Shown here piece after piece: positions 55,201-64,000 of a DNA stretch of 64,000 nucleotides (its first letter is position 1; each line of letters starts with the position of its first letter). Below the pieces are notes generated by a model, which had not been told where the DNA came from, did no database searches, and saw only the letters and a program-made list of their open reading frames with translations. The DNA is taken from the NCBI GenBank assembly GCA_019916065.1, contig CM034238.1:25965246-26029245 (forward strand), in the 5' to 3' direction. This DNA comes from Vitellaria paradoxa (Eukaryota > Streptophyta > Magnoliopsida > Ericales > Sapotaceae). Both the position numbers and the translations under genes were made by a program.

Positions 55201-55560
55201 GAAACGTTGAAGGGCTCATTTTCATAATGTTCCTAATTACCTATAGATGGATATTCCTTAGTAAATAAGAAAAAATGCAACAAAAACATTTCATGCAAGT
55301 ATCCAAATGGAAAATTGAATTTGTGCTTGCTTTAACGGGTATCAACAAACACAAGACAAGTATCAAAAAATTTCAATACACATACATATATCACTTTATA
55401 TAAATAGCATGATGCAAGGTAGTCTTTAATTCTTACTCTTTATACTGAAGATCTTGATGAAGAAAGAATTGTACTTCCATTCTGCACCTATTTTGCATCA
55501 ATACCTGACTTTAACTTAAGGAAATAAAACCTATTGATGATTTATCCATTAGGCCTTTAA
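52281..55560. other. AT-rich intergenic stretch without a gene
   Basis: No protein-like frame is seen. It includes a poly-T followed by GGGGTAATCATTGCATAAAT (52546-52582) and a GC-richer piece up to about 52670 that may be an inverted SINE-like retroposon, several poly-A runs (about 53530-53545) and a C11 tract (54289-54299). A GC-richer island of about 250 bases at 54010-54240 could not be identified. Confidence 0.5.
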
Positions 55561-55779
55561 CCAAAAGTGGAGCTAGGAATTTTTTTTTGCCCTATGCTGC
55601 AAATGGAGATTAAATACACAAACTTGTCAAGTTAACTATAAAATCCTTAATCTAAATACACAAGATAGAGTACAAAAAATAAATAAATAAATAAATAAAG
55701 TTCAAACGTACATGGTAGGGTTCAAGCATACATAAAATAGTGGACAAAAGACAAAATTAACGCACATTATTAAAACTTC

Positions 55780-58700
55780 ATCTTTCGATATTTTCGAGAT
55801 CTATTATCAAATTTGAATCGATATTTTTAGCAAGTTCTCATTCAATATAACTCATCATAAAAATCTACTAAGAACTCCTCTTCCATTTTATTACGAATAG
55901 TAGTTTTAAGATGTTTCATAACTAAAAATGTTCGATTTATAGTGGGAATAGAAATTGGTAGAGTTAAAACAAGATGAATCAACCTGTCGATCAAATTATA
56001 GTGTTGTGACTTATTTATATCAACTAATCCTCAACTTTTGAAAATAGTAGGCATATTTTGAAAGCTTTCGTAACAAAGTACATCAAACTTGTAATGCTCC
56101 AATTGACATCCAAAATAATGCATTTCCTATGCATTGAAAAATCTTCAGGATAAAGTTCCTCTGCAAGTCTCACTAGAAATAAAAAAACGGTCGATCGCCT
56201 TAAGCAGTTGTCTAAAATTCCTAGGCAGGCCTATACCTTAGATGATCATTTCCTGACCACTAAAAGGTGGTCGTTAATGCTTGGGTCACCAAAGACTTTA
56301 GACAACCAAATATACGATCATCCATCAGTTCATGCTCAACTAATAGACGATTGCCTCATAGTGGTCATCTACAACCCAATGCTGATCGTTTTAAGGCGGT
56401 CAACTATTTGAATTGTCAGCCAACTTTTAGGCGATCAGCTCTAAGTAGTTGTCTATGTGATTTTTTTTTTAAATAACCAGCCAAAATGGAAAATTTCAAA
56501 AACAAAACCTGTACACATATAACCTGCTCTACATATACGACACATCACATAATTCGATTTGGGAACACAAACTTATAAAAATATTATTAAACAAAAATAA
56601 AATATTTATTACAAATTATCCATAAAAAATTAAATGTCTAAAACTATTTAATTGTTACAAAGAAAATTAAAAAAAGAAAATGATCTTTGAGGGAGGCAGA
56701 AGGTTTGAACCGTATCGATCAAACCTAAAATTAATTAAGAAATTATTAAATTAGTTACTGATATAAAATATATTGAATTTAAGTAATTTAAAGTTGTTCT
56801 TAGGTTCTAGAATAGGGCTAAGTACAAGATGTTTTGTTGTTCCATCATTGAATCTAGAATTTAACTCTTCCAACTGAATATCAATTACCAAGTAAAATAT
56901 GTCAACATGATAGTGTTGGCTAACTATTAATGACCTTTTTTATTAGCAAGAATGACATGTTGCTTTTTTAAACCAACCAATTATATCTTATATATCAATG
57001 CCATATTGTGTGCAAAACAAATTGCATATGTGTAAAAAGATAACCAAATTCATTTTATCTTATGGTTTGAAGCAGAGCTTTAGTAGTTGAGACTAGATCT
57101 ATCACATTTAAGATATCAAGAGATTTTTCCTGTAAAGATTGACAAAGCAAATCATCTCCAAAATTTTATGCAACAAACATAAGATGAACAAAAATTAAAA
57201 AGTTCTCATCACAATCAAACAATCACCAACTTCTTCACGTAGAGTTAGAAGATCCATTGTGAATCATGCTTTAAAGCACGGTACTAGCTACGCCATACAT
57301 ATCTATTAAGGTGCATATACAATCAAAATGAGAGTTCTACTCCAATATAAATTACTAATCTGATTAACCCCTCTACCAATCTCACATTTTTCAATAGGTA
57401 CCATATGTACAATTTTTATAGCCTGAGCAAAATATAACTTAGTATGACGTTTGTGGAAAGCACTACTAAGATTGATAATAGTTGTCAATTTTGAAAAAAA
57501 TAGTCAAATAGAAATCTCATTTCTTGCAGCTGCAACTAACGTTAGTCATAGTCGATGGGTAAAGCAATATACATAATAAATATATGGGCAATCTCTAAGA
57601 AATAGAACTTATAGTCAATTTAAGGCCATGACAACCCCCCTAAGTCAATAAGGCGGTTGCCTCGAACCCCACAAAAAGAGAAGGACCCAAATTTTTAAAA
57701 TTTTATTGATAATAAAAGTATTAAATAATATTTTATACCAATTAATATTTAATAAATTTATGAAACTTCTTACTTTTTCACCAATTCTCATGTAATAGAC
57801 TTATAAACTTTCTACTTTAACTTTATTTATACATGTTATAATTATATCACATTTAATGCATGAATAATTATTTTTTAAATTTTATTCAAAATTCTATTTG
57901 ATAGACACCAAGAAAAAGACTTTTGAATTTTCTACTATAACTCTATCTACCAGCACAATTTCAAAACAAAACTTGAAAAGGCACTACCAATTCATTCAAG
58001 TATCCAAACTAAAGCAAAACTAGAGACATTACAAACTTTTACTTTTAGACCCAAAGCATGCAAAGCAACAAAAATGAATAACCTTCAATTGGTAATCCAT
58101 GTATGTGATATTGTACCCATCTTCATCAAACTAATGAATTAAGATTCTCATTCAGCGAATCATCCAATCTTTCTTCAAGACAAAGCTTTAGTTAAAATCG
58201 TATTAGAGTTTTCTAAAAGAAGATAGAGGAAAAAAAAAAGAAAAAAACAAAGAGAGGTCTTGTACAAATTTTACCCGTTGATATCATATTCTATTGTTCC
58301 TTAACTTTTTTTTTTGGTTTTATTTTTAGTTTATTTATAATTTTTTATTTGTGTTGGTTACTTGATTTTAGTATTTTATTTTTATTCAAAAACTAAATCT
58401 GTATTGTTAGATATTGTAATTGTCTATTTTTAACTTTGTAATGAAGAATATATGTCAAATAGAAAATACAAATATGGTTATGAAAATTTTATAAAAGCAA
58501 ATAGAGAGAGAGAGAGGTTAAAAAACTAATTCAACCTCAACATGATGCTCTTGATAAATTTATTACTGGTAATAAAAAATAAAATAAGTTCAATTGGTGA
58601 AAAATAGTAGAATAATCATTTGTATAGAATGAATTATAAAATAATATTGAATTATTAGGATAATATAATATTGATAATAACATAGCTAGGTTTTCCTAAA

Positions 58701-59200
58701 AGTTTTGCATAAGGGTCCCAAATTTTTAGACACAACCTTGAGTCTGTTTCATGCGACAACCATATTGCTAGCACCATCATATCTTTGACTTTGCATATTA
58801 AGTGTAGGCAAGTTATATTGAGCAAGGACATTATAATTTTTTTCTTTTTTTTTTTAAGTGTTGAAGAAATAGTGTCAAAATCATGCACAATTTAAAAAAA
58901 AAAAAAAAACTCTCTCGTAAGAAACCCTTAATGTCAACAAATTTCAAAACAATAGCCATTTGCTCTTTATTTGATACATCTTTAGCTTCATTAATCAAAA
59001 TACAAAACTTCACATCTCTAACTTCTTCAAAAAAAATTTTTCCACTTAATTTGCGAGAATATGCAAAATTTCTTTCTAAATTGTCAGTGAGGTAAACTTT
59101 ACATTTTTCGAAACTTTTTCTAAGATAAAATCATCAATATTAACAATCAATCTCCATATAAGTCTTATCATCTTCACAAAATTGCCACGATTATTAAAAG
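55780..59200 (-). pseudogene. hAT transposase, middle and C-terminal part
   Basis: From right to left the - strand reads: NRGNFVKMIRLI (about 59160-59195); FCILINEAKDVSNKEQMAIV and LKFVDIKGFLRESFF (58910-59013), the DUF4371 core; AFHKRHTKL and CEIGRGVNQISNLYWSR (57306-57488); IFYLVIDIQLEELNSRFND-like blocks in shifting frames (56830-56920); and IHLVLTLPISIPTINRTFLV, MKHLKTTIRNKMEEEFLVD (about 55870-55990), the hAT dimerisation domain. This order matches the plant TTF-type zinc finger / ZMYM1-like transposases. Stops are everywhere, so the protein is dead. Poly-T tracts near 58845 and 58895 are local expansions. Confidence 0.85.
56185..56460. repeat. Cluster of short GATCG/GGTCG-type repeats inside the hAT gene
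   Basis: Words such as CGATCGCCTTAAGCAGTTGTCT, and a second copy CGATCAGCTCTAAGTAGTTG at the other end, enclose GGTGGTCGTTAA, AGACGATTGCCTCA and GATCGTTTTAAGGCGGTCAA. The spacing of about 45-50 bases and the sharp change from the surrounding AT-rich hAT sequence suggest an inserted element, perhaps the subterminal repeats of a DNA transposon. The family is unknown. Confidence 0.4.
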
Positions 59201-59509
59201 ATGAGATTCATCATGACTGATTAGCATATAATAATTACACTTTTTATACACTTTTGATGTGCTAATTGTATAAATACATTCACTTAAAGCTTAGTTCCAT
59301 TGCATATTTCTCATACACTTATGTTTTGTGTTAATTGTAATTTTCAGAAATTAAATCTAGACAATTGGTGGCCTAATCAACATAGAAATGCAAGTGAAAG
59401 AGTTCCGTATGAATGTGAAGCAAAAGGAAGAAGGAAAAGAGCTTTAAAAGGATAAAGAAATGAAGAATTAAGGGTTTGGTGTAAACTAAGGTTCAAACCA
59501 CATTTGGTT

Positions 59510-59755
59510 CACACTTTGGTTCAAACAACAGTGAGCAATGCAACATTCAAGCTTCAAAATTTTGTTAAGTGTCAAGATATGGTTCGAACCAACCTTGGTT
59601 TGAACCACAAAGAGCAACTTAACTTCAATCTCCCAAATTTGGTTAAGTATGGAAGAATGGTTCTAACTAACCTTGGTTCAACCCATGAAGAGCAACTCAA
59701 CTTCAAACCTTCAAAATTGTCTAAGTATGGAAGAATGGTTTGAACCTTGGTTCAA
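59510..59755. repeat. 78-bp tandem repeat, about three copies
   Basis: The unit includes GTTAAGTATGGAAGAATGGTT, CCTTGGTT(C/T)(A/G)AACC and AGAGCAACT(T/C)AACTTCAA. Read on the + strand it gives a 26-residue repeat (KYGRMVLTNLGSTHEEQLNF...). Because it is inside an LTR-like insertion this frame is probably not a gene. Confidence 0.85.
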
Positions 59756-60306
59756 ACCAAATGAGATTCTACAAAATTTTTGTAATTTTTCATTAGTTTT
59801 AAAGGCTCTTTATTCATTCCAAATAATGAGGTTGTGCTATAAATAGAGGGTAATTATTGAGAGAGAGTAGACAATACATATGCATAGTTAGAGATAGAGT
59901 AGGATATATTTTGTAGAGAGAGAATCTTGTTTGATTAGTGAGAAACATTCAGTTTTCTCTTGTAAACATTTTTCAATTCAATTCAAATTTTCCTTTCTTT
60001 TCCTCTATGATTGAGTAGTTCTCTTGCCTGGATTTAAATCAAAGAGAGTAGATGATGTATATGAATTTTCAAGGTACTTTGATTTTCAATATTTGATTTT
60101 CTTAATAATTCTCTACGAATGATAGTTGATTTGCTTGGATCCATTGAATTCATCAATTGTTAATTCTACATTGGGCCTTGTGTGTATAGTTTATATCGAT
60201 TATATGTAATTTACTAATTACAATTCTCATGTATTTTCTTGAGAAAATTGCATGTGGATCGCTAATATAAAACTTACATGTACCCTCTATAGATTATGCA
60301 CTCTAA

Positions 60307-61316
60307 GGGCCTGTTTGACAACGCTGTCATTTTCTTATTGTTGTTTTTCTGTTGCCGTTTATTTTTCCTAAAATGAAAACTGAAACTGCGTTTGGAAATG
60401 CAAGTTTGTTTATAATTATTAATTTTTTATTTTAGAAAATATTTAATTTTATTAGTTTTAAAAATTAACAGAACTTAATAAGATATATTTTATATTAATT
60501 TAATTAATATAATTAATTAAATTAATACAATAAATTATTTATTAAAATCATTTAATTCAATAAATATAAAATATATTAAATTATATTATTTATTAAAAAT
60601 AATTTAATAAAATATATTTTATATTAAATAAATAATTAAATTAGATTAATTATTAAATTAAATTATTTGTTTTTAAATTAATTAAATTCATTTAATTATT
60701 TATTAAAATAATTTAATGTATTTTATATAAATTAAATTAATTAAATCATAAATAATTTAATTTAATTATGATATTTATTAAAATAATTTAATAATAATTA
60801 TTAAATTAAATTAAATTAAAAATTAATGTATTTTAATTATTTATTATTAATTATTTATATAAATTAATTTAATTATTAAATTAAATAAATTAATTATGAT
60901 ATTTATTTCAGATAATTTAGTAATAATTAATTATTAAATTAAATCAAATTAAATTAGATTTATTATTTATTAAAAATAATTTATATTAATTTATATAATT
61001 AATTTAATTTATTGAATTTAATTATATTATTTATTAAAATAACTTATTTTAATAAAATATTTGAATAAAATAATTTATTTTTATGTAATGTAACAAAAAT
61101 AGACAAAGTTTTAAAATTGACAAAATAATGGCAACAAAAAAGAAAACCAGAATGAAAACACCTTTTTTCGGTGTACGTTTTTCTGTTTATGTTTTCATTT
61201 TTTTTAGAAATAAAAAAATGTAAACAGGTTTATCAAATATGTTTCTGTTGCGAGTTTACAAAATTTTGAAAACATAAATAGAAAAGCAGAAAACGAAACG
61301 TTACCAAATGGGGCCT
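60307..61316. mobile_element. AT-rich MITE (about 1 kb) inside the LTR-like insertion
   Basis: The left end GGGCCTGTTTGACAACGCTG and the right end (reverse complement AGGCCCCATTTGGTAACGTT) are imperfect inverted repeats of the GGGCCTGTTTGGTAACG type known from hAT-like MITEs. The interior from 60440 to 61080 is almost only A and T, built of AATTAAATTA words. It lies where the flanking duplicated segment reads CACTCCAAGTGTTTG when uninterrupted, which supports an insertion. A clean 8-bp target duplication is not visible. Confidence 0.6.
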
Positions 61317-62039
61317 CAGTGTTTGATGCATGTTTTCAATTATATGAACTAAATGTTGTAACCAAACTTATCAAATATTGTTCTTAATTGTGCTTCACTG
61401 TTCAACTTTCTTTGAATTTGTAATGAATGATGATTAGTTAGTTTGGATCCTTTGAAATCACTAGTTGATATATTTTGATTAACTTTTGATTGTATATTCC
61501 ATATACATTATATGTGAGTTAATTAATTGGAATTTTTATGCCCAATCTTAACGATTTTCTATATGGATTGCCACCTAAAACTCTCATATATTCTATATAG
61601 ATTATTACACTCCAAGTGTTTGATCTAGAGATTCAGTCAAGTGAACTTGATTTTATGACCAAATTGATTCATTATTATTCTTCTTGAAAATCCATAGAAA
61701 TCACTATTTGATTTGGTTTGATCCAAGTCCCTTTTATAATTATTTTTAATTAAAGTTTTCATTACAATTTTCAGACTAGATTTAATTGTCACCGCCTAGG
61801 TGTTTGATGAAATGCCTAAGTAGGTTTCATTTTCAAAAAGTCAACTTAATTTTTTTTCATTTCTCTTGTATGGCACCTACTAAATAAGAAAAGAAGAATT
61901 GTGCTTTTACTACACCTCTTCCTGTGGGTATGACCGATATTTCACTGTTTTACAAATTTAAATTGTTACAATTGATTACCTTTCACTTGGGGTGTATCCG
62001 CTTTCTCTCTATCATTGAGAGAAGATCACAAACAATTAC

Positions 62040-62620
62040 CTTTAAATGCACATGCTTACAAGCAAAGCCACCAAATACTTTTCAATTATTACTGTAAGTC
62101 ATAACCAATTCTTTTGAACTTCTTTTGCAGTTTGTGCATTCAAAACTTTATCAATATGTCTACTTGCTTTCATTAAAACCTTCAGCAGATTTTAGGAGAT
62201 GATTATGTGGTGAAGTGCAACCCCTAATATGCATCAAAAGTGCACAATTAGCCTTATTCTCTTACAACTTCTAAAGCCTTCAGTAATGAATGTGGGATGA
62301 TGAGACATTTTATTTTTTAAAGAGAACGCATGGAAAACAAAATACTACATCTTTTGAAGGAGAGTACTCTAACCAAGAAAATTGATTGAACTAAGAGTAT
62401 TGAAATCGATGATACTATCTCCCTGATTTGGTCATCGAGTACTCTACCAACTTAGGTTGATAGAGACCCATTTTAATATAAGCTCTGCTAATTTCATCTC
62501 TTTGATTAATAGGATATTTTTATATGGGGATCCATATCTCAAGATCGCATTCAAGAGTACTAACATCAATTTTAACTATTCAAGATTTGAAAGGGGATTG
62601 GTCGGTACAATTTGATATAT
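62040..62620 (-). pseudogene. hAT transposase, N-terminal part (TTF-type zinc finger)
   Basis: From right to left the - strand reads INQRDEISRAYIKMGLYQPK (about 62460-62520), then FSWLEYSPSKDVVFCFPCVL (about 62310-62370), the TTF zinc-finger block with a C-x2-C pair. Next come SRHIDKVLNAQTAKEVQKNW (about 62105-62170) and ACAFKGN at 62037-62060. The same protein resumes as HDES and NRGNF at about 59190-59216, on the other side of the insertion. Frames shift and stops occur. Confidence 0.8.
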
Positions 62621-64000
62621 CAAGATTAATTGAAAAATGTCCATCAATGGTTGATTTTTGTTCTCTTAGTTTAACGAATAAGAACATAGTTTTTTCTTCT
62701 TTTGTTTCCTTAAGTTTCAATTATAATTTATAACCTATCAAAATGATATATGAGTGAACATTAGCACATGTGACATATGTAACTATACAATACAATCTAA
62801 ATGCATTCACATATGCAAATAAAACTGAAGTTAAGCATATATATACACATCCAAGTTGCACATATACTTCAGCTAATTTTTCATCTCACTCATCCCCACA
62901 AAACACAAATGTGGATCAATGGGTCAGGAGCTAGCAATTGCATATGTACCTTTTTCGGATTATATGTTTTATATTGAGATTGCAGAAAATAATCTCTAAA
63001 CCTTTCCAATTCTATTAGCAATAGTCTAATTATCAAATGATAGATATGAAACAGGTTGAATCATTATACTTCTACAACCAAATAGGAAATTTTGAGATAA
63101 TCCATCTCATAGGTTCTTACTTTCTTTTGTTTTAACCCTCAAAACACAACATCATAAGAAAAGTCAACTAACTATAATTTGGTCACCAAAATAAAATATG
63201 AACCTTTTTTTCCTTTCCTATTAACAAACAGACAATCGCCTTAGGTCCATAATTGTATAAATAATTAATTAGTAAAGGGAAAATATCTTTTAATTTTTTC
63301 AAAATAGTTTTGGCATCTAGTTAATGCTCTCAAAGTCACAATCAAGACACAGACTCACAAGTCACAAGCCACAAGTCACAAATATAAAGTATCTAATTTG
63401 AATGAATCAATGGAGGATATGAAGCATAAAAACAAGGCTTCAAATAATGATAAAAAAATTGCCCAAAAGCTCACGTCTAAAAGTCAAAACTCGAATCATA
63501 TTTATTTATTCTATAACTTTCTCCTTGGTCTATGCATAATGCATGCTATGTAGCTGTTTCTCTGTGGATTTTTTATCAACAATTAAGGGGCCAACTTTGC
63601 AATTAGAATAAAGGCTATTCAAGAAGCAAAAACTGAAGAATGAAGAGCACTCCCCTAAGATGGTTCTCAGTATTTACCAAACCATCCGCTCCTCTACACC
63701 ATTTCCCATGACTTTAATCTTTGCCTTACCTTCTCTTTTGAGCTTTTAGGGCTACTAATCCATTAATTTTATTTTTTATTTTTGAAATAGATCTGGGTTA
63801 TGGATTGGATATTAAACTGAGATATAAACAATTGGATTAGGATGTTATATACTATTAGTATTAAAAAAATTTTCAAGCTAAAATCTTACTTGGGGTAGAG
63901 CTCACCACAGTTCAAGCACAACTGTACGTACCCTTGCTTCTGACTATATTTGATAGATCAGTAGAAACATCAACATTCATTTCAGAAGAAAAGCTCATAT
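62621..64000. other. AT-rich stretch, nothing recognised
   Basis: There is no reading frame with family resemblance, no LTR and no clear terminal repeat. A TCACAAG word is repeated several times near 63355-63380. The missing right end of the hAT element should lie here, but its terminus was not found. Confidence 0.5.

Larger units (their letters stand above)
59218..62034 (+). mobile_element. Solo-LTR-like insertion in the hAT gene (2.8 kb)
   Basis: It starts TGATTAGCATATAATAATTA and ends AGATCACAAACA, flanked by ATGAC (59213-59217) and ATTAC (62035-62039), a 5-bp duplication with one mismatch. The hAT frame reads up to FKGN on one side and HDES on the other, so the duplication falls exactly in a G-H/N-D-E-S codon run. 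Its tail contains CTTCCTGTGGGTATGACC and CACTTGGGGTGTATCC, which look like the LTR ends of large plant gypsy elements. No gag, pol, PBS or PPT is seen. Two related segments (about 60110-60310 and 61420-61620) show an internal duplication. Confidence 0.65.
55561..62620 (-). mobile_element. Decayed hAT element (TTF/ZMYM1-like, DUF4371 type) split by later insertions
   Basis: Coding fragments of one transposase lie on the - strand in the right order from about 62600 to 55780. The left end reads CCAAAAGTGGAGCTAGGAAT, like the CAGTGGCGGAGCTAGGAATT terminus of plant hAT elements. The right terminus was not found. Inside it are a solo-LTR-like insertion (59218-62034) and a repeat-rich insert (about 56185-56460). 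Confidence 0.8.

Overview
The window looks like nuclear DNA of a flowering plant, probably a eudicot. It is AT-rich, carries one intron-rich gene with GT-AG introns, and is otherwise mostly plant transposable elements: Ty1/copia, Ty3/gypsy including a Tat-type element, hAT, and small non-autonomous elements. The species cannot be named from the sequence. Everything here rests on reading alone; no database search was possible.

The only convincing host gene lies on the + strand at 27547-51869. Its ten exons join in frame into a 393-codon protein of the TruA tRNA pseudouridine synthase family, with a catalytic Asp118 in an R-T-D-A-G-V-H-A motif. An AAACCCTAA telo-box lies upstream, and an upstream ATG opens a short reading frame that overlaps the main start. 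The gene covers 24.3 kb mainly because intron 7 is 15.2 kb long and holds a three-level nest of retrotransposons. Copia A (+ strand, 36179-50005) carries gypsy B (+ strand, from 36260) in its 5' LTR. The 3' LTR of B carries copia C (- strand, 40414-45133).

Left of the gene: bases 2-1420 are the end of a copia element (RT, RNase H and 3' LTR). Bases 1421-4778 are AT-rich and without genes. Bases 4779-15342 are an old Tat-lineage Ty3/gypsy element on the - strand with both LTRs, primer binding site, gag, protease, RT, two RNase H regions and integrase. Between integrase and the 3' LTR it carries a 79-bp tandem array and a decayed gene of its own on the opposite strand, preceded by a G-box. Bases 16447-19763 are the 3' part of a chromodomain-type gypsy element on the - strand, broken at 19764 by a second element (a 1.5-kb LTR plus about 2.6 kb of non-coding interior). 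A 201-bp hAT MITE with an 8-bp target duplication lies at 24532-24732.

Right of the gene: bases 52281-55560 are AT-rich and without genes. From 55561 to about 62620 runs a decayed hAT transposase gene (TTF/ZMYM1-like, DUF4371 type, - strand). It is split by a 2.8-kb solo-LTR-like insertion at 59218-62034, which itself contains a 78-bp tandem repeat and a 1-kb AT-rich MITE. The last 1.4 kb shows nothing recognisable.

No CRISPR array, rRNA, tRNA gene or operon-like structure was seen. The features most worth a second look are the antisense gene and tandem array inside the Tat element, the nested intron 7, and the split hAT gene.
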